Assembly: GCA_902800965.1 (NCBI GenBank)
Contig: CADCGK010000010.1
Location: forward strand, 1 to 64,000
Length of the DNA stretch: 64,000 nucleotides
Source: an uncultured Bacteroidia bacterium
GTDB lineage: Bacteria; Bacteroidota; Bacteroidia; Bacteroidales; F082
Direction of reading: 5' to 3'
In this document: positions 55,943 through 64,000 of the stretch, piece after piece
Numbering within the stretch: the first letter of the stretch is position 1
How the letters are laid out: each line of letters begins with the position of its first letter
Notes under the pieces: generated by a model
Databases searched by the model: none
Told to the model about the DNA's origin: nothing
The model's input: only the letters and a program-made list of their open reading frames with translations
Translations under genes and position numbers: made by a program

Positions 55943-57786
55943 AAAAACGCCTCCTGCTTCTCTTTGTGATTCTTCCGTTGATTGCCTTTACGATGGTCTT
56001 TGTTGTCCACCAAAGCATTAACTGCCATTTCCGTCCCATGACCAACTTTGGCTTCGGCCGCACGGTCAGTATGGATATGGATCTTGAGAATGCTGTGAAC
56101 GAAGGCATCATTATTCCGTTGGAATTTCGTTTCATTGCCCCGAAAAAAGGCATGTATTACAAGGTTTATTACCAGAATGAAAGCTATAAATTCCCTGATA
56201 CCACCGCGTTGGCAACAGAGAATTTCTATGGCAGTTGGGAAGATGTAAATATTGGCTTTAAACCAGTGGAAAGGAGAATCGTCAGGGACGAGCTTCGTAT
56301 CGTGGGTAACCCGAGAGACGAGAAGATCTATTATGGCACGACCGCAACGGAAGATCCCAATGGGAAAACCCGTCTCAACACGATATTACAAAACATACAT
56401 AACGACAGGCAATGGTACAATTCCATTGTTGAAAAGGCAGCGACTAACCACATCAGCGTTGAAGATCAAGCATGGATTGATGCAGCTTGGATGTCGGAGA
56501 TTGATTTGAAGGACGCTGTAAACCACCGCTGGAAACGCAACCCGCGTGCGGGGAAATATGGCTTCATGCTGGTGCTTTGCGATGAAGAAGGCCTAGCCGA
56601 GATACCCGATTGTATTCAATTTATCGGGCATTCGGATGAAAACGGCAAGTTGGTGAATCCTTTTGGATGGTATGAGACCCATCCCTCCAAGCATATTAAG
56701 ATATGCAGATCAAACAGGTTGTTAAAGACCCGCGCGGTGATTGACGCATCCTTGTTTGAGCAGTTTTTCAGCCACGTGAGCCGCCAATATACACTACGCA
56801 ACATCCCGGTTATCAAAGACGTAGTGGGCGACGACCCTTACACCCGCGAGGAATACGAAGCCAACAAGACTCGTTTCGACTCAACGGAGCTGATGATGGA
56901 TTATCCCGTAGTCAGCGAGACGCCTGGCGCCACCGTGAAGGTCAGTCCCGACGGCGAGTACATCACCTTGATCAACCCAGCCAGCACCGAAGGCAACCTT
57001 CGAAAGGAATCCACGGGCATCATCTCAAAACTGGGCTTCACCTACGGCAAGTTCAGGGGCAAGATCAAGTTCCCCGTTATGCTCAACGATGAGAACATCT
57101 GGAACGGATTGACTTACGCTTTCTGGCTCATCTATGCCGATGGTGGATCATGGAACAACCGCCGGCCTTGCTATAAAGATGGGGGCTACATCCCCAAGTG
57201 GGACGACTCGGAAAACCCGCAACGAACCCCGTACCATCCTTATTCTGAGATCGACATCGAGATTGTCAAGGCTTCGAAACATTGGCCTTGGAACTATTAC
57301 CAATGGTCCCGCAGCGATAGAGAAAACTGCGAGGAAGACGCTACTTTGAACAACGATGTGATGTACTGCTGCACCAACTGGGATCTGGCATCCACTGAAC
57401 CCCCGATGTTCAAAGGAGGAATTGATACCATTGATTACGACAAAAAACACCGGTTTGAGACCATGCGATGGTATCCCAACTACAAGGCGTTGACCACACG
57501 TACACCCATGCCGAACAGCGACTTCAAGGAGCCGTGGTACTATTACGAAATCGAATGGCGTCCTACCGAGATTATCTGGCGTCTTGGTCCCGATCCCAAC
57601 CACATGGAGGTGATGGGTTACATGGACGACCAGCATACCAACATCCCCAACAACCAGATGAAATGCATCGTCACCCAAGAATACCATTACTCTGAATGGT
57701 GGCCGCCCATCGTCTGGGAACAAGGGTTAATCCCGTATAACAAAACCGATATAGAAGGCCGCGTCTATGAAGTTGTCATTGAATAG
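55939..57786 (+). CDS. Membrane-anchored GH16-like protein
   Basis: This 615-residue protein has an N-terminal hydrophobic anchor (about 4-24). Residues 25-310 form a domain I do not recognise. From about residue 325 it resembles a GH16 laminarinase/agarase-type jelly roll: GFTYGKFRGKIKFPVM, YAFWLIYADGG, and the catalytic-type motif EIDIE (Glu437, Asp439, Glu441). The strand YYEIEWRPTEIIWRLG, typical of GH16, follows. The ExDxE catalytic set is complete. It may cut or transglycosylate a beta-glycan in the cell envelope. It overlaps the CotH gene by four bases and the acyltransferase gene by 20 bases. Confidence 0.75.
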   Translation: MKKRLLLLFVILPLIAFTMVFVVHQSINCHFRPMTNFGFGRTVSMDMDLENAVNEGIIIPLEFRFIAPKKGMYYKVYYQNESYKFPDTTALATENFYGSWEDVNIGFKPVERRIVRDELRIVGNPRDEKIYYGTTATEDPNGKTRLNTILQNIHNDRQWYNSIVEKAATNHISVEDQAWIDAAWMSEIDLKDAVNHRWKRNPRAGKYGFMLVLCDEEGLAEIPDCIQFIGHSDENGKLVNPFGWYETHPSKHIKICRSNRLLKTRAVIDASLFEQFFSHVSRQYTLRNIPVIKDVVGDDPYTREEYEANKTRFDSTELMMDYPVVSETPGATVKVSPDGEYITLINPASTEGNLRKESTGIISKLGFTYGKFRGKIKFPVMLNDENIWNGLTYAFWLIYADGGSWNNRRPCYKDGGYIPKWDDSENPQRTPYHPYSEIDIEIVKASKHWPWNYYQWSRSDRENCEEDATLNNDVMYCCTNWDLASTEPPMFKGGIDTIDYDKKHRFETMRWYPNYKALTTRTPMPNSDFKEPWYYYEIEWRPTEIIWRLGPDPNHMEVMGYMDDQHTNIPNNQMKCIVTQEYHYSEWWPPIVWEQGLIPYNKTDIEGRVYEVVIE

Positions 57787-59332
57787 TTATACCAAGCGTG
57801 ATACCAATATCATCAAAGGCTTTGCCATCCTGTGCATAGTCTTACATAACTATTTCCATTGGCTTGTGCCTTCGCCGGGGGAGAACGAATTCGACTTTTC
57901 GCCCGCCAGAGTCCATAGTCTTTTTGATTTGTTGGGACAGCAGCCAGGCGAGTTTGTCAACATTCTGTTCAGCTATTTCGGTCACTATGGCGTGCAGCTC
58001 TTTGTGATGATCAGCGGTTTTGGCTTGACACTCTCCATGTTGCGTCGTGAACAGGGTTGGGGCGAGTTTGTGATCAACCGGCTCAAGAAGCTTTATCCAC
58101 TCTTGATTACAGGAGTGGTGGTGTGTTTGTTGGGCTGCCTCGTGATGAACGGAAGGCTGTTCAACCAAGGGGAGTGGCGTGAGATAGGTTATAAGTTCTT
58201 GTTCATTCACACCCTGATTCCCAATTCCGGGCTGAGCATCAACGGGCCATGGTGGTTTTTTGGCTTGATCTTCCAGCTGTACCTGTTGTATCCGTTGCTT
58301 TTCCGCTGTATGAAAAAATGGAAATGGCAGACTTTTCTAGTGGTCTGCGCCATTTCTTACGGCTTGATTTTCCTGTTCCGTGAATATCTGAATCTTCATC
58401 ACGGGACCCTCCTGATGCAGAATGCCCCGGGACATCTGCCCGAGTTCTGTCTTGGCATGGTGTTGGCTTTTTCCAAAGACAAGAAAATACATTGGTTGTG
58501 GCTTGTTTTGGCCATCGCGCTTTTCGTTTGGGGTAACTTTACTCCAGGTTTTTATCCATTTACTTTCCTTTCGCTGTGTGTCATTACCGTCTTTGCCACC
58601 CAGGCATGGAAAGCCAAAACCGGCAGATGGAAGAAGTTTTTCCGTTTTCCGTTTTCCGTTCTCCACTACTTTGGTGGTATCTCCATGACCTTATTCATCG
58701 TGCACGGCTATTTCCGGACTCCCGTATTGAAATGGGCCAACACGCTGACTGGCGCATGGGGACATCTGGCTTCAGGGCTTTTGTTCTTCTTGTTGGTGTG
58801 GGGTATTGCCTTGGCAGCAAAACCGTTGTATCAATGGCTGCAAGGCTTGTTCGAACAGATAAGGGTAAAGAAAGAGATAAAAGCGGTCTCAATACTGTTT
58901 CAAGTCGCTTTTTTGTTGTTTTTCTTATATGTGGGCGCCTATTATGTTCGCCAGAACAGGACACAACCGTCAGCCTCTTTGACACCTACGCTTCATGTAG
59001 GTAATGGTAAGGTTTTGCCAACTGATTCATACGTGTCGTTGGCAAGTTTCCCAATAGAAGAAAACCATCTGGTTTTACACATAAAAGGCGGTTTTGACGT
59101 TAAAAAGGATCAGGAGATCCAACCGATGTTGGTGGCCGATATTCAGAAAACCTTATGGATAATCATGGATCTTCGGCAAAGTGCCAAAGGTGAATGGACA
59201 CATTATGATTTCAGTTTCGATTATCTCCGGCCTTTTGTGAATCGAATAAAAGGGAAGGATCTCAAAATCTATTTTTGGAATCGGGATCAAAAAGAGATGG
59301 AATTTCGAGATTTTACTATCTTTGTAAACTAA
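57767..59332 (+). CDS. Acyltransferase family 3 (OafA/YrhL-like)
   Basis: This 521-residue protein has about 10 membrane helices in the N-terminal 380 residues and the family motif IIKGFAILCIVLHNYFHW, whose His is probably catalytic. The C-terminal 130 residues are a soluble beta-rich extension. AT3 enzymes acylate sugars of surface glycans using cytoplasmic acyl donors. Residues KKFFRFPFSVLH are encoded by a heptameric tract at 58637-58664 in a loop. It overlaps the GH16-like gene by 20 bases and is followed after 16 bases by MBOAT. Confidence 0.87.
   Translation: MKLSLNSYTKRDTNIIKGFAILCIVLHNYFHWLVPSPGENEFDFSPARVHSLFDLLGQQPGEFVNILFSYFGHYGVQLFVMISGFGLTLSMLRREQGWGEFVINRLKKLYPLLITGVVVCLLGCLVMNGRLFNQGEWREIGYKFLFIHTLIPNSGLSINGPWWFFGLIFQLYLLYPLLFRCMKKWKWQTFLVVCAISYGLIFLFREYLNLHHGTLLMQNAPGHLPEFCLGMVLAFSKDKKIHWLWLVLAIALFVWGNFTPGFYPFTFLSLCVITVFATQAWKAKTGRWKKFFRFPFSVLHYFGGISMTLFIVHGYFRTPVLKWANTLTGAWGHLASGLLFFLLVWGIALAAKPLYQWLQGLFEQIRVKKEIKAVSILFQVAFLLFFLYVGAYYVRQNRTQPSASLTPTLHVGNGKVLPTDSYVSLASFPIEENHLVLHIKGGFDVKKDQEIQPMLVADIQKTLWIIMDLRQSAKGEWTHYDFSFDYLRPFVNRIKGKDLKIYFWNRDQKEMEFRDFTIFVN
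58637..58664. repeat. Heptameric tract inside the AT3 acyltransferase gene
   Basis: Four 7-base units (TTTTTCC, GTTTTCC twice, GTTCTCC) encode the FFRFPFSVL segment. Confidence 0.82.
59317..59324 (+). promoter_or_regulatory. Possible internal -7 element before MBOAT
   Basis: TATCTTTG occurs within the last codons of the AT3 gene, 24 bases before the MBOAT start codon; no -33 TTG is found. Confidence 0.3.
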
Positions 59333-59348
59333 TAAACTAAATAGCATC

Positions 59349-60773
59349 ATGGTTTTCAGCAGTAACGTATTTCTATTATATTTCCTGCCGCTTTTCCTGC
59401 TGTTTTATTTCATTTGCCCCAAGAAGTTCAGGAATTACGTCATTTTGGTGTTTTCCATTGTCTTTTATGCCTACGGAGGACCGGAATTTATCTTGATCTT
59501 GTTGGGATCCACCACGGCGACCTATTACATCGTCAAGGCGATGGTGAAACGGAAAACGGAAAGCAAACAGAAAGCTTCCAAATGGTTATGTGCCGCCGCC
59601 ATCACCTTGAATCTTGGCTTGTTGGTTTGGTTTAAATACGCCAACTTCTTGGTGGACAATATTAACGCCATCATTTCGCTGTTTCATGGCAACGGGATTC
59701 AGTTGGCCAAGATTGTCCTGCCCATTGGAATTTCGTTCTTCACTTTCCAGTCCATCACTTACGTGCTCGACACTTACCGTGGTCAGGTGAAGCCCATGGA
59801 CAAGCTCACGGATTACATCGTCTATATCATGATGTTCCCACAGTTGATCGCTGGTCCTATCGTAAAATATGGCGATGTTGAGCAACAACTTAGGCATCGT
59901 GAGAGTCCCCCGGAAGAGTGTCTGCACGGCTTCTACCGTTTTGTCATCGGTCTGGCAAAGAAGGTACTCATCGCCGATGTCATCGCAAGGCAGGCGGATG
60001 TTTATTTTGCCGCCGATCTCAGTACTATGGACATGGGCACGGCGTGGATTGGCATCCTGGCTTATACCATGCAGCTTTATTTCGATTTCTCGGGATATTC
60101 CGACATGGCCATCGGATTGGGTCGCATCATGGGATTCAAGTTCCCCGAAAACTTCAACAATCCATACGTCTCCGGTTCCATTACAGAGTTTTGGCGTCGT
60201 TGGCACATGACATTGGGTACCTTCATCAAAGGCTATCTCTATATCCCGTTGGGAGGCAATCGCAGAGGCAAGAGCCGCATGTTTTTCAACTTGTGGGTGT
60301 GTTTCCTGCTTTCAGGATTATGGCACGGAGCCTCTTGGAACTTTGTTCTTTGGGGTGCCTTCCATGGCTTCTTCATTGTGCTTGAAAAACTTTTGAGTGG
60401 AAAACGGAAATCTTTCCACTTTCCACTTTCCACGTTTACCACTTTTATCCTCGTGATGATCGGTTGGGTGCTGTTCAGGGCAGACAACATCGGCCATGCT
60501 TTCGATTACTACAAGGCCATGTTCTCGTTCAACTTCCAAGGCTTCAGTTGGGATGCAGGCAGCCAGTTCTATACGACTCTGATCATTGCTTTGGTGTTCT
60601 CCTTCTTGACCATCTTCCCATTTGGACGCAAAATCGAGCAGGTGGTGTTCTACAAAAATTACGGCACAGGTGGACATATTGTAGCTTGGCTGGTGTCCAT
60701 AGTGTTGTTGTTCTTTAGTATCGCTGCGTTGAATGCCACGGGTTTCAGCCCGTTCATCTATTTCAGGTTCTGA
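59349..60773 (+). CDS. MBOAT family O-acyltransferase (AlgI-like)
   Basis: This 474-residue membrane-bound O-acyltransferase has the invariant His326 in LSGLWHGASWNFVLWG. MQLYFDFSGYSDMAIGLGRIMGFKFPENFNNPY is its other diagnostic block. It has about 11-12 helices. AlgI/DltB-type proteins pass acyl groups across the membrane for transfer by a periplasmic SGNH partner, here the next gene. The loop after helix eight carries an unusual block (SGKRKSFHFPLSTFTTF) from a heptameric tract with both orientations (60397-60440), and a weaker tract near 59544-59564 encodes VKRKTES. Confidence 0.92.
   Translation: MVFSSNVFLLYFLPLFLLFYFICPKKFRNYVILVFSIVFYAYGGPEFILILLGSTTATYYIVKAMVKRKTESKQKASKWLCAAAITLNLGLLVWFKYANFLVDNINAIISLFHGNGIQLAKIVLPIGISFFTFQSITYVLDTYRGQVKPMDKLTDYIVYIMMFPQLIAGPIVKYGDVEQQLRHRESPPEECLHGFYRFVIGLAKKVLIADVIARQADVYFAADLSTMDMGTAWIGILAYTMQLYFDFSGYSDMAIGLGRIMGFKFPENFNNPYVSGSITEFWRRWHMTLGTFIKGYLYIPLGGNRRGKSRMFFNLWVCFLLSGLWHGASWNFVLWGAFHGFFIVLEKLLSGKRKSFHFPLSTFTTFILVMIGWVLFRADNIGHAFDYYKAMFSFNFQGFSWDAGSQFYTTLIIALVFSFLTIFPFGRKIEQVVFYKNYGTGGHIVAWLVSIVLLFFSIAALNATGFSPFIYFRF
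59544..59564. repeat. Weak heptameric tract near the start of MBOAT
   Basis: Three 7-base units (GTGAAAC, GGAAAAC, GGAAAGC) encode VKRKTES. It is short and could be ordinary basic-loop coding. Confidence 0.4.
60397..60440. repeat. Heptameric tract in both orientations inside MBOAT
   Basis: Two purine units (GTGGAAA, ACGGAAA) are followed after two bases by four pyrimidine units (TTTCCAC three times, GTTTACC). The inverted arrangement can fold into a hairpin. All is in frame. Confidence 0.8.
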
Positions 60774-60777
60774 CGAC

Positions 60778-62130
60778 ATGAAACAAAAAGCGTTCTATTC
60801 GGTTTTGTTTGTGTTGTTGGTGGCTCTGCTGTTTCTTTCTCCCGTCCAACAACAATTTAAGATCTTTAAGTTCAAGCCGCTTGCAGGCGTGATGGTTGCT
60901 ACGGAACGGCCCAAGTTTCAGCTCAAGTCCTTTATGAAAGGAGAGTATCAAAATCAACTGGACAGGTATCTGTCAGAGAACATCGGTTTTAGGGAGTTGT
61001 TTGTCCGGAATTACAACCAATTGATGTGGTCACTCTTCCATAAATCAAACAATGAGACCATTTTTGTTGGCAAGGATGATTGGCTGTTCAATGATTATGT
61101 GATGAACCATTACAAAGGAAAGGCGATATATGGTTTTGCTCATAACGAAGAGGAAATGACACTTAAAATGTTGGCAGATGCCCGCCGACTTCAGACCCTG
61201 CAAAATGTGCTGGAGAAATACGGTGTCAGTTTTTTTGTTTGTATTGCGCCCTCCAAAGACATGGTGTGCGAAGAAAACCTTCCTGTGATCAAAGAAAACG
61301 AACGGGAATCGACCATTCGTGCCATCGATTATTATCCCCCTTTATTTGATTCTTTGGGCATTCATTGCCTTAATTATTCTGATTATTTCATGCAAATCCG
61401 CGACACGGTGTCCTATCCTTTATATTACAAATCCTCTTCGCATTGGACCAATTTGGCGGCCACCTATATGTCCGACACTCTGATCCGTTATATGGAAGCG
61501 CTCAGTGGACTCAACCTTCACAACGTTTCGTTCAGTGAACCTTTTATGGCTTGGGTTCATGAACCTGACAATGATTTTGAAGAGGTTCTTAATCTGTGGC
61601 GTCCCATTGAAACCAACGAATATCCCTATGTCAATGTGATCGTTGATGAAGACAGCACGGCGATAAAACCAAGATGGCTTGTAGTGGGCGATTCGTATTA
61701 CAGAGGCTTCCAATATAACCTGCCTTTGGACAAACTTTTTGCTTCACATCACTATTGGCGTTACAACACTACTATCTTTGATGATCCTTTGCACGACAAC
61801 ACATCCGAAGTGGATTTGTTACGGGAATTACTTACCTCCGATATAGTAACCGTTTTATATACACCATGTAACCTGTTTGATCTCAACCGCCAGTTTTTGA
61901 CCAACTCGATTGCCTGTCTGTGTGATGCGAATGGGATGCCTAATCCTCGTGTTGCCAAAGTATTGTCCGAGATCAACGATCCTGAACGTGAGCGTTACCG
62001 TCAGGAGATGCTTCGCAATCAGGAGTGGCTTGAATCCATCAAAGAGAAGGCAAAACGCTCCAACATCTCTCTTGAAGAGGCCATGGAGCGTGATATTGAT
62101 TGGCTCTTGAGCCAGAAACAAGCAAAATAA
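60778..62130 (+). CDS. AlgX/AlgJ-like SGNH periplasmic protein
   Basis: This 450-residue protein has an N-terminal membrane anchor (about 5-22) and the SGNH-like layout of AlgJ/AlgX/DHHW proteins. The catalytic Asp-His motif usually reading DTHW is SSSHW here (Ser220, Ser221, His222). The Ser motif is GDSY with Ser306. So the Asp is replaced by Ser, and activity needs testing. I choose the start at 60778, after the MBOAT stop, because it begins the anchor; an in-frame ATG at 60733 lies within MBOAT. It is the expected periplasmic partner of MBOAT. Confidence 0.83.
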   Translation: MKQKAFYSVLFVLLVALLFLSPVQQQFKIFKFKPLAGVMVATERPKFQLKSFMKGEYQNQLDRYLSENIGFRELFVRNYNQLMWSLFHKSNNETIFVGKDDWLFNDYVMNHYKGKAIYGFAHNEEEMTLKMLADARRLQTLQNVLEKYGVSFFVCIAPSKDMVCEENLPVIKENERESTIRAIDYYPPLFDSLGIHCLNYSDYFMQIRDTVSYPLYYKSSSHWTNLAATYMSDTLIRYMEALSGLNLHNVSFSEPFMAWVHEPDNDFEEVLNLWRPIETNEYPYVNVIVDEDSTAIKPRWLVVGDSYYRGFQYNLPLDKLFASHHYWRYNTTIFDDPLHDNTSEVDLLRELLTSDIVTVLYTPCNLFDLNRQFLTNSIACLCDANGMPNPRVAKVLSEINDPERERYRQEMLRNQEWLESIKEKAKRSNISLEEAMERDIDWLLSQKQAK

Positions 62131-62138
62131 CAAGAACC

Positions 62139-64000
62139 ATGAACAAAAGTAAAACTTTCCACTTTCCACTTTCCGCTCTCCACTCTTTCCTGAATTTTCT
62201 CTTCTGGATGCTGGTCTTTGGTTTTTTGGTCAGGTTGTTTGAGGCGGTGGTGCTGGGTTATTACCATCAGGAGGTCGGGAAACATTTCTACTTGTGTTTG
62301 TTGGGCTATGGCTACGATATTTTGGTTTTCAGCAAGTTTGCTTTGGTATTATGTCCGTTGTATTTGTTGATTCATCACTGGTCACCCAAAGCGGCAAAAT
62401 GGACTTTCCGCATTCTTGGAGCCTTGATGCTGCTGATCTCCAACGCGATGATCATGTATTTCATCTCGGCTTATCTTCCGCTTGACAAGATTTTCTTCGA
62501 CTATTCCGTCAAGGAGTTGATCTATATTTCCAAATCCACTGGCGCTTTCGTGTGGTGGAGCTATGTGTGCCTGCTGCTGATTCCTTTATTGTTCTTGATT
62601 GTTTCTCGTAAAGAGATTAAAGTCGGTAGATTAGGATTGTTTGTATGGTTGGCATTGGCGGTTGCCGCATTGTTTTTCTGGAAGATGCCTGCTAACAGCG
62701 TGGTTTGCAACAAACAGGAATTCTTCTGGCGCAGCCTGTTTGATAAAGAGGCCTTGTTCAATCGGTTCGATGCAAAGGATTTGGAAGCGCAAAAGGAACG
62801 GATTTTGGAATTCCAGTCCATGTTTCCCGAGGATAATTTTGTGGATTATCGCTATCCATTTGCCCACGTTGACAAGTCGCCAGATGTGCTTTCGTCTTAC
62901 TTTAACCTGGATCCCGACAAAAAGCCCAATTTGGTGTTTGTCATCACCGAGGGCTTGAGTCGTGAATTTAGTGGCTACAACTGCAAATATCCTTCGGCGA
63001 CGCCTTTTTTGGATTCCTTGGCCGATCAGAGCTTGTGCTGGCTCAATTGCATGTCGTCGTCACAGCGTACCATCGCAGTGTTGCCCTCCATGTTTGGAAG
63101 TCTTCCTTTTGGCAAACGAGGCTTCATGCAGTCGTCCAACTGTCCGCGATTCTACTCCTTGGTTAGCCTCTTGAAAGAAAATGGCTACTATCCGTCGTTT
63201 TTCTATGGCGGCTGGACTTGTTTCGACGACATGTGCTACTTTTTGAATGACTTGGGCGTGGAAGGCTATCTGCCCGACCACAGCACCTATCCGGCAGAGA
63301 TGCAAAACACCTGGGGTCTCTATGACGAATACCTGTTTTCCGAATCCTTAAAGGAAAAAAGGAACCTCTCACCTCTCACCTCTCACCTCTCACCTTATCT
63401 CGACATCTACCTGACCTTGACCACCCACGATCCTTTTGAGTATCCAAACAAAGAGCAATATACCCAAACTTATATTGACAAACTGAAACACTATCATAGG
63501 TTGGACGACATACAGCCTTCGCAGTACGAGATGTATGCTTCTTACTTGTATTACGACGATTGCCTGCGTAAGTTTTTCTCGGATTACCGAAGCATGCCGG
63601 AATACGAAAACACCATCTTTGTCATCACGGGCGACCATTGCTTCAATGCCCAGTCGCAAGAGCTTGACAAATACCATGTGCCGCTGATCATCTGGTCGCC
63701 TATGCTCAAGGAGCCGCATCGTTTTCCGGCTATGGTGGCGCATCGCGACATCACGCCCTCGTTCTTGGCTATGATGAAGGAAAACTATGGAATCAAAGCT
63801 CCCAATATCGTCAGTTGGATCAATACTGGACTTGACGTGTCGCCGACCTTCCGTGCCAACACTTTCACGCCGCAGCTGAAGAATTCGCGCAAGATGGACA
63901 ACATGGTCTATAAGGACTATTTCTATGATGAAGGAAAGATTTACAAGTTCGGCTATGAGAATGAGAGGCTGACCATCACGCCGGTGGAGGAGGAGCAAAT
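62139..64000 (+). CDS. LTA-synthase-like sulfatase-family transferase (3' end outside window)
   Basis: At least 620 residues are visible and the frame is open at the window end. Five membrane helices (about 20-185) precede a sulfatase-fold domain. The nucleophile is Thr311 in SSSQRTIAVLPSMFG. Metal ligands are Glu271 (ITEGLSREF), Asp499 and His500 (TGDHCF) and His513 (KYHVPLIIW). This is the pattern of LtaS/OpgB/EptA-type enzymes that move phosphoglycerol or phosphoethanolamine onto envelope glycan or lipid. Two heptameric tracts lie in it: one encodes the N-terminal FHFPLSALHSF and one encodes LSPLTSHLSP within the catalytic domain. It starts 8 bases after the SGNH gene. Confidence 0.88.
   Translation, partial: MNKSKTFHFPLSALHSFLNFLFWMLVFGFLVRLFEAVVLGYYHQEVGKHFYLCLLGYGYDILVFSKFALVLCPLYLLIHHWSPKAAKWTFRILGALMLLISNAMIMYFISAYLPLDKIFFDYSVKELIYISKSTGAFVWWSYVCLLLIPLLFLIVSRKEIKVGRLGLFVWLALAVAALFFWKMPANSVVCNKQEFFWRSLFDKEALFNRFDAKDLEAQKERILEFQSMFPEDNFVDYRYPFAHVDKSPDVLSSYFNLDPDKKPNLVFVITEGLSREFSGYNCKYPSATPFLDSLADQSLCWLNCMSSSQRTIAVLPSMFGSLPFGKRGFMQSSNCPRFYSLVSLLKENGYYPSFFYGGWTCFDDMCYFLNDLGVEGYLPDHSTYPAEMQNTWGLYDEYLFSESLKEKRNLSPLTSHLSPYLDIYLTLTTHDPFEYPNKEQYTQTYIDKLKHYHRLDDIQPSQYEMYASYLYYDDCLRKFFSDYRSMPEYENTIFVITGDHCFNAQSQELDKYHVPLIIWSPMLKEPHRFPAMVAHRDITPSFLAMMKENYGIKAPNIVSWINTGLDVSPTFRANTFTPQLKNSRKMDNMVYKDYFYDEGKIYKFGYENERLTITPVEEEQ
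62154..62188. repeat. Heptameric tract at the start of the LTA-synthase-like gene
   Basis: Five 7-base units, three of them identical (ACTTTCC), encode residues about 6-17 of the cytoplasmic N-terminus. Confidence 0.88.
63364..63398. repeat. Near-perfect heptameric tract inside the LTA-synthase-like catalytic domain
   Basis: Four identical 7-base units (ACCTCTC) and one variant encode LSPLTSHLSP between conserved strands. It is the most regular tract in the window. Confidence 0.92.

Noticed and set aside
60733..60777. Longer start of the SGNH-like protein inside MBOAT
   Set aside because: The extra 15 residues overlap MBOAT coding and put a polar stretch ahead of the membrane anchor.

Overview
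The window reads as a stretch of a Bacteroidales (phylum Bacteroidota) chromosome, from an anaerobic and probably protein- or peptide-fermenting member. The evidence is: many promoters of the Bacteroidota type (TTG, about 19-21 bases, TAnnTTTG), including clear ones ahead of all three tRNA genes; three proteins with C-terminal type IX secretion (T9SS) sorting domains; family markers such as DUF4954, DUF4175, DUF4292, DUF3109 and BACON; S46 and M49 peptidases; and the oxygen-sensitive NrdD/NrdG ribonucleotide reductase. I cannot name genus or species. The window is almost fully coding: no stretch over 300 bases lacks a gene. I see no insertion sequence, prophage or CRISPR array.

Layout. 0-3.7 kb: a small exported protein, an EF-G2-type elongation factor paralogue lacking the catalytic His, and a PfkB sugar/nucleoside kinase. 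3.7 kb: tRNA-Asn. 3.9-14.9 kb (minus): a surface-polysaccharide operon (galE, DUF4954, nagB, wbpB-like, wbpM/capD-like, manC, GT2, acyltransferase-like, GT-C membrane protein). 15-29.4 kb: tsaB, an M28 peptidase and an Omp28-like adhesin (both T9SS cargo), a broken argF, DUF3109, comF, a fused peptide ABC ATPase, nrdG-nrdD, and RNase R. 29.4-32.9 kb: tRNA-Thr, tRNA-Cys, a coiled-coil exported protein, a GT-C-like membrane protein and a BACON lipoprotein. 33-42.7 kb: DUF4175, ybeY, mnmG, a methyltransferase and an NtrY-like histidine kinase, with parS-like palindromes on both sides of mnmG. 42.8-48.5 kb: flippase, dut, TPR protein, DUF4292 lipoprotein, EnvC-like protein. 48.5-54.1 kb: a YfcC-type carrier and two exported peptidases (M49 and S46/DPP7-like). 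54.1-64 kb: an envelope-modification operon (CotH-like, GH16-like, AT3 acyltransferase, MBOAT, AlgX/AlgJ-like SGNH protein, LTA-synthase-like transferase cut by the window end).

Working together: exported peptidases, the fused peptide ABC ATPase and the YfcC carrier fit peptide use. The two polysaccharide regions would build, flip and decorate surface glycan, which in T9SS bacteria also anchors secreted proteins.

The most unusual signal is not a gene. Eighteen short tandem tracts with a strict 7-base period, plus one 8-base and one 9-base relative, are scattered through the window. The words differ from place to place (for example GAGGAGT, GTGGAAA, AAAAGAT, AAAAATG, AGAAGTC, GAGAGGT) but share one grammar: purine-rich heptamers with one or two pyrimidines. 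They sit at operon junctions, often holding the upstream stop codon and sometimes the downstream start codon, or inside conserved genes as in-frame insertions. At least two further dispersed repeat types (a GTAGAGACG palindrome and a CGTCATTGCGAG/GAAGCAATCCA element) are also present, one of them inside a coding sequence.
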